In this document: in pieces, positions 45,181 to 54,394 of the stretch
Layout: the number at the start of each line of letters is the position of its first letter
Numbering within the stretch: position 1 is the first letter of the stretch
Assembly: GCA_001643675.2 (NCBI GenBank)
Contig: LSRY02000018.1
Coordinates: forward strand, 1-64,000
Length of the DNA stretch: 64,000 nt
Source: Monocercomonoides exilis
Taxonomy: Eukaryota; Preaxostyla; Oxymonadida; Polymastigidae
Reading direction: 5' to 3'
Notes under the pieces: model-generated
What the model was told of the DNA's origin: nothing
Databases searched by the model: none
What the model saw: only the letters and a program-made list of their open reading frames with translations
Program-made: the position numbers and the translations under genes

Positions 45181-46049
45181 GAAAATGAAATGTTGAACAT
45201 TTTTTCAATCAAAATTTTAATTTTATTATATCTTTGATTTATCATTTCGCTGCTTTAACAAAATATTTGAATTTTGTTTGAATTTCGTGAAACACTTTAA
45301 AATTATCAACATTAACAAATAACAAGTTCTTATCAAAATTAAGATTTATTTCTAACAATTTATGTAAGTGATATTCGAATAAAAATATTTTATGTTCCTT
45401 TGTTGATTTGGATTAACTGTAAATATCGTATGATATTTTTTTGTTTAAAAAAGTGTGTTCGTAAAGAAAAGGATAAGATGCATTTTGATTTTCTTCATAT
45501 TGTTTCATAAAAATAATCAGAAAAATGTCAGATTCGAAAAAGTTGAAACAGTCCAAAAAATCAATGAGGAGAAAGATAAAAATTCATGAAAAAAGTTATA
45601 CGACAAATAACAAACAAGAAAATCAACGAGAATACGTTTTTAATAAAATCATATATCCATTTATTAACCTGAAATTTTAGGAAAATAGGATGAGTTGATA
45701 TTTCAAATAAAAAAAGAATTTTTTAAGTTGTTTTTTATTTAAAGGGAAAAAAAAAGTGACTTTTAAAAAGCTTTTCTCAAAATTGTAAAAAAATGGAACT
45801 ATATGACTGATTTTCAAATAAAAAAAATGCGTTAAACTTTAAAGAAAATGATAGATTGTAATAACATACAGCAAAAAAATTAATAATAAAAAACACTTTA
45901 ATGTGTCTTTTTTTATAATCGGATTTTTCAATTATTGTAAATAAAAAGAAAATTACAGACTCACATCAACCAATAAACCAACTCACTTCCACATTTCGCT
46001 CCTCCTTTTAAAATCAAAGCAGGATATTCAGCAACATCTTCACATAAAG
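45181..46049. other. Convergent intergenic region, AT-rich
   Basis: AT-rich with many A and T runs, no coding frame. It separates the 3' ends of copy B (+) and the next minus-strand gene. Confidence 0.5.
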
Positions 46050-47641
46050 TTACATGCTGTTGAAAAAGTTAAGAGGGCGTTTGACTTTCTTCTTAATACC
46101 TAGATCTGAAAAATTAGAAGGGAATGCAAATGGTCTTGGAAGATCGATGTCAGAAGGATTATAATATGAATGGATCCGATTTGAGTGATTTTTGCTGAGT
46201 TTCGGGGTTACCCTCGGAAGCATCCAGAACAATTGCAAATTCCCATGCGCCATTGCTGCCTCAACCACATCGCGTATTCCAGACTCTTCAATTGCATCGT
46301 CCAGAAGCCAAAGAAGGTGTGTTCCTGTGTCGTCTTCCTTCTCCACCTCAGCTATTTCCTCGTCCATGCTAACAAGTGGGACAATCTTGGGCTTTGTGCG
46401 TCGACGGCTGTTTGCATTGCTGAGATCCGGAGGCAGGCAAATAACATCGTCAAGCTGCGAAATATTGTCCCAGGAAGGGGCATTAGGCGCACCCCACGGA
46501 TTGTCCATGTGTTCTTCGATGAATGCATTCCTCTTTGCAAGAGCATCATTGATAGGTCCAATCATCTCAAGTCTATTCAGCCGAGAAGAAAGAGAGAACG
46601 CAACACACTTTTCATGGAGCACTTTGATTGCCATTAAAAGCATTTTGTCCAGCGCTGCGCCTTTTGAGGCCATCCACTCAAGCAGCCGGGAAACATAGCC
46701 CATCTCAAAAACATACGGCAGCTCCTTCACAACAGACGTCAAAACTGCAACCACCAAAAACTCAGCATTGATCTGAGCTGATTCAAGTGATCGAGGAATA
46801 AGAATACCGCTTCGTAGACCCGTAATCGTTATCGGAGCAGCAAGCGGAAATGGATTTGCAATCTTCTCCATCAGCCGATGGAAAATGCTGTCAAGAACAA
46901 TTTTGTCGGCTAAGTCTGGCACATTCAAAGTGTTGATGGCCAAGAATGAGCAAATGTAATGGAACCGTTGAGATGAGAGAGAAATGTGGTATTTCAAAGG
47001 AGTGAAGAAGGATGGATATGAGCTGATCAAATGTAGAATAAAATTGGCACCGACAGATTCGGATAAGCTCATTGTGAATTCGTAACTATCGTAATAATAC
47101 GAAATTCTATACTTTTCGCAGGCACGCTCAAACTCAGCATAGCTGGTATAATCACTGAGACGAGGCTTCGGAAAAAACTGAGCAATCCTGAATTTGCAAG
47201 GAGAACGAGCAAACATGTTTGGATTTGTGCATCCTTTGTATTCTTTTTCTCCTTTCTCTGCATCCCTTTTGACTGCGTCTTCCATTTCCTGCTCGATGCA
47301 GTCCAGTTCTGTCTGCAGATCACTTTCAAACATCGGAGCCAAACGCCTGCACAAAGCGTCTGAATGATTCGACAGATCAGACAGGCAGATCCAGCTGTAG
47401 TGTTCAAATGCCCTGTGCGGAAATCTGAAAAGAAGACAAAATAAACCCCAGAAGTTTCCCGAAGGGAAAATGCATTTAATGAAAATTTCGTTTGAATAAG
47501 AACATTTAAGCGAGAGTTGTTGTTGAATTAAATTGTCCAAAATACAAAAAAAGACGAAAAGAACAAACAAAATGAGTTTGTGCATCGAAAATAGAATTTT
47601 TATAAGCAATAGGTTTAAGCAAATTACCAAAAAAAAAAAAT

Positions 47642-47736
<95 letters not shown>

Positions 47737-47963
47737 AGAGACTCAAACACATACTTGATTAAACGTGTAAAAGCAGCAGCAGCTTTTATCACAATTGACT
47801 CGGGCAATGGTTTTTCCAAGTTTGGCACTGAATACATAGCAGTGTAGAATTCATGATTTTTGGTGCAAACAGAAGCAGTCCCATAAAACATTGCGCATTC
47901 ACAATTTCCCAGCACAAATGAAACCGTCGCACAAATACAAGAAAATTCAGATAAAATCAGCAT
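46050..47963 (-). CDS. Unknown helical-repeat-like protein, 2 exons
   Basis: Exons 47963-47755 and 47424-46050 give 527 residues ending at TGA. The intron (331 nt, GTATGTGTTT...CTTTTCAG) is open in frame, so an unspliced 637-codon frame also exists, but its middle is low-complexity (AG)n and (AAAT)n repeat and Phe/Ile-rich filler. The protein contains FEHYSWICLSDLSNHSDALC, FERACEKYRISYYYDSYEF, FLVVAVLTSVVKELPYVFEM and an Arg-rich NANSRRRTKP near an acidic stretch. It looks alpha-helical, without signal peptide or membrane segment in the spliced form. I do not recognise the family. It starts about 100 nt after the end of the next minus-strand gene, so the two could be one gene joined by an unrecognised intron. 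Confidence 0.6.
47637..47741 (-). repeat. Compound (AAAT)n(AG)n microsatellite inside an intron
   Basis: An (AAAT)n tract of about ten units abuts an (AG)n tract of about fifteen units within the intron of the 46.0-48.0 kb gene. On the sense strand the (CT)n part forms a long polypyrimidine tract near the donor, not the acceptor. Confidence 0.9.
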
Positions 47964-48062
47964 TTAATGAATATCAGAAAGAGTCAAGGAGAGAATTTTA
48001 AAAGTCAACAACAACGTTTGAAATTGAAACGAATAATAAATTGATTTTTATCAGATTAAAAT

Positions 48063-49574
48063 TCAAGCAGAAAATGATTGCAAACAGTTGTTGTTCAAAA
48101 AGTGAATCATGAAAACCAAAACTTCCCTGATCCGCTGATATTTGCGCTGGTAATCGCATTCAGTAAAATCCACTTTTGCGTACATAAGGTATTGTTCATC
48201 ATCACCTTCGTTTTCTTTTTCTTTTTCTTTTTCTTCTTTCCCTTCCTTCTCTTCCTTCTCTTCCTTCCCTTCCTTCTCTTCTTTACTCTCTTTTGCAGCA
48301 GCCAACTCCTTCTGCTTCGTTCTTTCATATTCTTCTTCTTCTCCTTCTTTCAGCTCCAAGCTGTCCACAAGCACACATAGTATACTTTTCACTTGAAAGG
48401 CAGGAGTTTTATTGCATCTCAAATCGTAAAGCGCAAATACAGCCTTCAGTCTCACAGAAACGGGAATTAAATCTAAGTTTTGCAAAACAAAATCATTTGA
48501 AGAAGAATCAGACAAAGAGGAAGACATCATATCTGATTCTAAAGAAGAAGAAGAAGAAGAAGTTGATGTTGAAGCTGAGTTTTGTCCGAAATTTTTATTT
48601 TCTCCGTCTTTGCCTTCCTTCTTTTTAAGTTGTTTGCGCTTCGTGCTGCTTTCTTGTTTGGCAGGAAGCTTCTTTTCTGATTTTCCAATTCGAGTTTTCG
48701 AATTATTTCCTGTTCTTTCTGCACTTTTTGTTCCTTTTTTTGGCTTTTTTGCTTTCAATTTTGTTTCTTTGTTTTCTTCTTCAATGCCTTCAACATCCTC
48801 TTTTTCTTCTTTTTCAATTACAACATTTTCCAAAATATTGTAAAGATTGTATCTAGTCATCTTTTTGCTTTCCACCTCCTTAACAATTCCTCTCTTCCTA
48901 TTTCCCACAATGATTTCCATAAGAACACCTCGAAATCCGTAGCTTTTAAACGCATCCATGAAATTGTAATTGGTGCGGCAGCCATTCTTCAGGACAGAGC
49001 GGTACATAAGGCAAAGAGCATCAATCGCATCTGAAAGGCCATCTGCATTCTGACATCGGATGAGGATGTCGTCCAGCCCATCCAGCACACGCTGCCCAAC
49101 CAGCCTGATTGCCTCGCTCGAGTCGTTCATTCGCACAACATTCAGAAGAAACTTCGACAGAACAGACAGCGTCTCGTCGTTCTCTGAAGCATGGATGCTC
49201 TCCACAACAGCAGGAATCAAGCTGCACTTGATGACAATTTGCTTGAGCAAGGGAGATGCCAGAAAATCAGACTGCGTAACCTTTTCTGAAGCAGCATTTT
49301 CTTTTCCACTTATTTGTCTTTCACTGTTGTCAGCTTTTTGTTCTATCGCCACTTCTTTAAGCTCATGAAATCCCTTCGAATATGAAAATGGATTTGTAAG
49401 CATCTCCAGCACCATTCCATAAGTTCTTATAACTTCATCTTCTCCAACTTTCAAGATTCTGGATCCATATTCCAACAAATCATTCAGTATTTCCGATGGG
49501 ACCGTTTCCATTTTTCCAAAAAACTTCTTCAATAGTTCAAGGGCTTCTTTCGAATCCGTTCGAAGATCATCCAT
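48063..49574 (-). CDS. Unknown ARM/HEAT-like protein with charged and Ser-rich insert
   Basis: 503 residues from ATG 49574 to TGA. Residues 1-230 look like packed helices (LNDLLEYGSRILKVGEDE, TLSVLSKFLLNVVRM, MDAFKSYGFRGVLMEIIVG), suggestive of ARM/HEAT repeats. Residues about 235-345 are Lys/Glu-rich and then Ser-rich low complexity. A helical stretch follows (VRLKAVFALYDLRCNKTPAF), then a Glu/Lys block and a short C-terminal piece. No catalytic motif is visible. Family and function unknown. The adjacent downstream gene on the same strand starts 100 nt away, and a GTTTGCAATC donor-like site lies just before the stop, so a fused longer gene is possible. Confidence 0.65.
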   Translation of the reverse strand: MDDLRTDSKEALELLKKFFGKMETVPSEILNDLLEYGSRILKVGEDEVIRTYGMVLEMLTNPFSYSKGFHELKEVAIEQKADNSERQISGKENAASEKVTQSDFLASPLLKQIVIKCSLIPAVVESIHASENDETLSVLSKFLLNVVRMNDSSEAIRLVGQRVLDGLDDILIRCQNADGLSDAIDALCLMYRSVLKNGCRTNYNFMDAFKSYGFRGVLMEIIVGNRKRGIVKEVESKKMTRYNLYNILENVVIEKEEKEDVEGIEEENKETKLKAKKPKKGTKSAERTGNNSKTRIGKSEKKLPAKQESSTKRKQLKKKEGKDGENKNFGQNSASTSTSSSSSSLESDMMSSSLSDSSSNDFVLQNLDLIPVSVRLKAVFALYDLRCNKTPAFQVKSILCVLVDSLELKEGEEEEYERTKQKELAAAKESKEEKEGKEEKEEKEGKEEKEKEKENEGDDEQYLMYAKVDFTECDYQRKYQRIREVLVFMIHFLNNNCLQSFSA

Positions 49575-50165
49575 CTTTGGCGAGCGCGAACTGAATTAAT
49601 AAAAAAAAGAAAAGAAAAGATATTCTTTCAAAAAAAACAAATCAAAAAATAGTTTTCACACTGAAATTTTTTACAAATCTCCTTTAACTTTTCGGTATCT
49701 TTTAAACATAATTCAAAGATGGTATTTCATTGATTTTTTAAAAAATAGTTATTAAAAAGCTAACATTCATTGTTTTCTGGTAAAATTTCTCTATCCTGAT
49801 TGCATGCAAATTTTTGAGTAAATTCCAAATTTTTTAATAATGTTCAATGTTCATATTTTATAGATGTGGATTAATAAAAAAAGAAATAATTTCAATTGAA
49901 ACATAAATAATTCAGAAATGATAATATCAATTGGAAAATAAATAAAATATTGCAAAACTCTGCAAATTTGTGCGTCTTCGATATCGTCTTTCTTTTTTGA
50001 GAATCTTTTCATTTTATCAAAAAATCATTTGTTTATGGCTTTATCAAGATCTTTGTTTCTATTTGAAAAATCTCACACATCTTCAAAATTCTGCGAACAA
50101 CTTTAATATCACAATTAAATATATAAATAAAATGAAAGGGAATAAAATGAATCAATAGGTTTTAT
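49575..50165. other. Intergenic, AT-rich
   Basis: It has no coding frame with a motif. A plus-strand frame at 49970-50158 is short and featureless. Confidence 0.45.
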
Positions 50166-50172
50166 TCTTTCA

Positions 50173-50182
50173 ACAACAACAA

Positions 50183-50230
<48 letters not shown>

Positions 50231-50290
50231 GCCGGGCACTGACTGACTCGAGCCCACCTTTTTCAAGGTGACGCAGATGTTTAGAAACAA
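50173..50290. repeat. Long poly(A) tract followed by a GC-rich island
   Basis: CAA repeats lead into an uninterrupted A run of about 45 nt. Immediately after it comes a ~55-nt GC-rich block with the palindrome-like GTGCCGGGCAC, a CTCGAG site and a perfect 6-bp stem CACCTT-TTTC-AAGGTG (a GAAA tetraloop on the minus strand). The minus strand reads as a structured RNA end followed by oligo(T), which would suit RNA polymerase III termination; GGCTCGAGTCA is only a loose match to a B box. No tRNA cloverleaf forms. It may instead be a retroposed tail or an assembly or linker artefact. Confidence 0.45.
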
Positions 50291-50527
50291 TTTAAGAAAG
50301 CATAACTTTTTCAGGAATGTTGATTCTTCAAAAGTGATATTTTTTTGGAAAGAATTTTTCGTTCAAAAGATAATGAATGAAAATCGTTAAAAATAACAAT
50401 GTTTGAGATAATATTCATCAAACAATTGTCTATGAAGATAGAAAATACTTTTCAGTTCATATTTACAAATATTCGAAGAAAATTCTCAAACAAAATTATG
50501 AAATGAAAAAATATGGATAAAAAAATC

Positions 50528-51164
50528 ATCATCCACATTCATTGCTGAATTTGATTTCGTAAAGAAAAGCTCAACTCTTAATTACAATAATTGTTTTTTA
50601 TAATTGACAATGTCAATATGTCAAAATTTTTTTGAAAAGTTCCTTTTGTTTAATTTTCAAATAAAGAAAAAATTTCATATTTCGATCAAATTTCTGTTCC
50701 CACTCACAAAATTCCGCTGTCATGAAAACAAAATCTTGACAATGTGATATTTTATGCTCTGGTGAAAGTTGGCCTGTGGAAACAGAAAATTGATTGAAAA
50801 ATGAAATTTTTGTTTCATTTGAAAATAAAACAAAAGAAACTTTTTAAAAAAAAATTGGCATATGGCTGATCCTTTTTGAAATTAAACTTTCGTTCGAGTT
50901 TTGATTAAAGTTTTATTCTCAATGGGATTTTGGAAAAAAATGAGTTGAAATAGTGAACACTTATTATTTATGATATTGCGAATGGAAAAATAAATTTTGA
51001 TACATATCCCATGGATATTTAAATTTTGATCAAAACTCGAACGAAAGTTTGATTTCAAAAAGGATCAGCCATATTAACATTGTCAATTACCATAATCAAT
51101 TATTGTAATAAAGAGTTGTGCTTTCCTTTATGAAATCAATTTCTGCAATGGATGTGTCCATGAT
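50528..51164. repeat. Imperfect inverted duplication with a split left arm
   Basis: The right arm (about 51030-51164, read inverted) matches two separate left pieces, about 50528-50625 and 50858-50908. Landmarks are GGCTGATCCTTTTTGAAAT and TTCGTTCGAGTTTTGAT (left B) with their inverses at 51030-51077, and TCTT(A/T)ATTACAATAATTG plus AATTGACAATGT (left A) with inverses at about 51078-51125. So the left copy carries about 230 nt of extra DNA, or the right copy lost it. Identity is lower than in the 12.9 kb hairpin. Confidence 0.75.
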
Positions 51165-51316
51165 TTACAAATCTTGCATATTCGATGATCGAGAATAGCT
51201 TCCTTGTCCACAAACATTTGTTGTCCTTTTTCAGCTTCTATTTTCAATGAGTTTAATATGTTTTCACAATAGAAAAATAGAAAACTATGAAAATCATTAA
51301 TTTGGGTGATTATTTT
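51131..51316 (-). CDS. Small ORF beside the inverted duplication, uncertain
   Basis: A 61-codon frame from ATG to TAA contains YCENILNSLKIEAEKGQQ and RICKICKSWTHPLQK with a CxxC pair. The composition is protein-like and it overlaps the right arm of the duplication; the left arm's matching copy is not open. It may be a short gene, a terminal exon or a relic. No family recognised. Confidence 0.3.
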
Positions 51317-51324
51317 TGACATCA

Positions 51325-51903
51325 TAACTTTTTTACGAAATGTGAAATTTTCAAAGGTTGTTTGCCTTTGATATGAGGTTTAAAATTCGAATGTTGAATT
51401 CATTTCAACTGAATTTTAGATTAATGTTTTAGCTCTAATGAAGATGATGATGTCATTTATAAACGTTTTCATTATTCAGTGTTCTTTTGTTGATATTGAA
51501 GTGTAATTTTCGAATCGAGAATTCTGAAAAAAAAAATTTGATTATCAAAATAATCACCAATTTTGTAATTATCTTTTAAAATTTAAGAAGAAAAAATTTT
51601 TGACAAATCTTCAAAAAATAACCAGTATTAATTAAAAAATAAAAATTAATAAAACTTTCATCATTAGATACAAGAATTTCAAAATGCGGGAAAAAGTTTT
51701 TTTCAAAATTTCAGACATTATTGACAAATTCGTTTCTTTGGAAAGACAATCCATGTCAAAAAAGGACAACAGATCTATTTTTTATAGAATCATAAACTTA
51801 AAATGAAAAGAATAAATATTTTGATGTTTTTAAAAATTTATAAATATTGCGATTATTTTTCAGATCGAGACATTTTTATCAAAATAATTGAAAACATTTG
51901 TTA
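51325..51903. other. Intergenic upstream of the SR-protein gene
   Basis: AT-rich, no coding frame. It presumably carries the promoter of the gene starting at 51904. Confidence 0.45.
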
Positions 51904-53155
51904 ATGGCGTTATTTGTTGCACGATTGCCTGCACACGTTACTCAGAGAGATATAGAACGTAAATTTGAAGAATTTGGAAGATTGGATCGCTGTTCTTTGA
52001 AGCGAACATATGCTTTTGTAACATATGAACGAAAGGAAGATGCTGAAGAGGCAATTCGCCAATTGAATGGTTTTTATTTTTAAAATGAATATGAAGAGAA
52101 GTTATTATTATCTTTATTTATCTTTGTCTCTTCAGATACGGACTTTGATGGAAGAAGAATTGCTGTTGAAGTGTGCTTTGTTTTTGTGAAATTTTTGATA
52201 TTTGTTCACAATGTTTTGATATAATGGCTATTTTTGTTAATTTTAAAGTGGGCCCATGTTGTTGATCATGGTGTCGCAGATGCTGAAGGGCTTTGCTACA
52301 TATGTAATGAAAAGGGACATTATGCTCGTGATTGCCCAATGAAACGACGAAGAAGTTCGAGGTATTCTAGAAGGTCAGCACGTTCTAGTTACAGATCAAG
52401 GTCACATCGTCATGGAAGGTTTGATTTCTTTATTTTTCCTTTTTGAATCGTTTCTAATTCTATCCAATAATTTCTATCAATTTCAATCCGAAAGATCTCG
52501 CTCATATTCTCCAGAAAGTTCAAGCTCTCGATCTCGATCTCGTTCACGCTCTCGCTACCATCATGGACATCGCAAAGGGCGTTATTCTCATTCAAGCAGT
52601 GATGAATCTTCATCAAGGAGCCCATCATCATTTTCTGAATCTCGCTCACCAAAAAGAGCATCGTCAAAGCACAAATCAAGCAAAAGATCGCGAAAGCACA
52701 GAAAATCTCCTTCTTCGTCTTCCTCGCCATCATCCTCGCCTTCTTCATCTTCTGAATCCCGCTCGCGTTCTCCTTCAGCTGACCGGAAAAAACGAGGATC
52801 CTCAAAGCGCAAAGAAGGAAAAGAAGGAAAAGAGACGAAGCACAAGCACAAGTCCAGCAAGCGAAAGGGAAAGTCGAGGTCGCGCTCGTCCTCACGCTCT
52901 GAATCTCGCTCCCGTTCAGAGCATTCAGCACGCTCTGATCGCTCTGATCGCTCTGATCGTTCAGAACATTCAGAGCATTCTGCACATTCGCGGTCGAACT
53001 CTCGCTCGCATTCTCGTTCGCGCTCTCGATCTCATTCTCGTTCTCGCACTCGCCCGCATTCTGCGTCTTCGTCACGCTCGCACTCGCGGTCGCCGGCTGC
53101 ATCGCGCTCAAATAGCGAAAGCGAGGCATCAGACAAACATCGGAGCGAGAATTAA
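51904..53155 (+). CDS. SR splicing factor with RRM, CCHC knuckle and RS domain, 4 exons
   Basis: SR proteins bind exonic RNA and recruit the spliceosome. Exons 51904-52069, 52136-52170, 52249-52418 and 52495-53155 give 343 residues. The RRM has RNP2 LFVARL and RNP1 RTYAFVTY and ends DGRRIAVEWAHV. A zinc knuckle CYICNEKGHYARDC (C-x2-C-x4-H-x4-C) follows, as in SRSF7 and plant RSZ proteins. The rest is a long Arg-Ser domain with many RS, SRSRS and Lys-rich stretches, larger than in most SRSF7-type proteins. Introns start GTTTTTAT, GTGTGCTT and GTTTGATT. It ends at TAA. Presence of an RSZ-type factor fits the intron density of the window. The antisense frames across the RS repeats are shadows. 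Confidence 0.92.
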
Positions 53156-54394
53156 TTGTGGATGAGGTGCTTTTTATTTATAATGTCTTGAATTACAAAA
53201 TTATAGAAGAGTGAGAGAGAAGGAGAGAGATAGAGAGATAGAAAGAAGGAGGTAGAGAGAAGGAGAAAATGAAAGCTGTATAAGAATAATGGAACAACTG
53301 ACGAATTGCATTCAGATCTGAGAATTGCTGGGAACATTTAATACTTTTGCTTTATTTTTCTTTGGTTTTTTTTTATCTATTTTGTCTTTTTCTTTTCTCT
53401 GCAATTATTTCAGGTCGAAGTAATTTATCTGATGCGAAGCATGGAAGCACTTTTAACCAATTCACCACACCACACGCCCTTCCAGTTCGCATAAAGTGCC
53501 CAAAGAAAACCTGAAAGCTTAAAAGAATATACAAATAAATAGAAGTTATTTTGTTCAATAAAAGATAAATGCGTTAAGTGCAGTGCAAGCGAACAATAAG
53601 AAGCTTTCTGCTGTTGCAAGAGCCTTTCTTTTCCGCTAAAAAAGAAGCACAATTGAAGTGTTATATAAGAAGTCTGAAAGATTATTAGCCAGAACGCCAA
53701 AGAAATTCAAAAAGTATTGTTCGATGCTTGCATAAGAAGTTTAAAAAAGAAAAGCAAAAGCAAAAGCAAAAGAAGCAGTGAAGTTTTATCTCTAATCGTG
53801 AAAGAGTTGAACAACAAGTTGCACCAGAAAAATTTGAAGGATTTGCTGCATGCGCAAAAAAGCTATTTTGTGATTGAATATTTTTTTATTTACGGAAATA
53901 AAAACAACTCCAAAAGAGGGAAAAGTCTGAAGTGCAGGTGTGAAGGACAATCAGTTTAATAAAAACAAAACAGTTTCTCAACATTAACAAAAGACAAAAA
54001 CACAACCGAAATGGCTTTGGTGATCTGATGCAGCGAAAGAGGATTTTATAAAACATGGAAAGTGATCATTAAACGAATTGCATGAAGAAACATGAAATTC
54101 GCAAATAAATAATTCGCTAACACATCAGAAATTAAGATTTAATGAAGAAAATAGAAAAATAAAGCTGAAAAAAAAATAATTACTTTTTTGAACTTCAGTA
54201 TCAACAAAAACGGTTTATTGTATGGTGAAAATAAAAATAAATATAATCTTCAATAAAAATGAATACTAACATTAAGTTCATTTATCTTTTGTTTCTTTGA
54301 CCAATGAAATTTCCGAAGTGGAGTTACAAACGGAACTACAGCCATCGCTAAGCTCTTTCACATTTCATTCACTTTCATTATCAACACTATCTTT
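53156..54394. other. Intergenic, purine-skewed, no gene supported
   Basis: It has a GA-rich stretch at about 53205-53275 and short frames on both strands (for example plus 53717-53959). One plus frame from 53410 to 54160 reads protein-like if stops are ignored, but its stop density is close to random, so I do not call it. It lies between the 3' ends of the SR gene (+) and the phosphodiesterase gene (-). Confidence 0.4.

Noticed and set aside
50223-50275. A possible tRNA from the CTCGAG-containing block next to oligo(T).
   Set aside because: No acceptor, D or T stems form and the B-box match is loose, so I only report it as an unexplained island.
53410-54160. A plus-strand frame that reads protein-like if about 14 TAA/TAG/TGA codons are ignored.
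   Set aside because: The stop density is close to random expectation for this base composition, and the other frames look equally protein-like because the DNA is A/G-rich.
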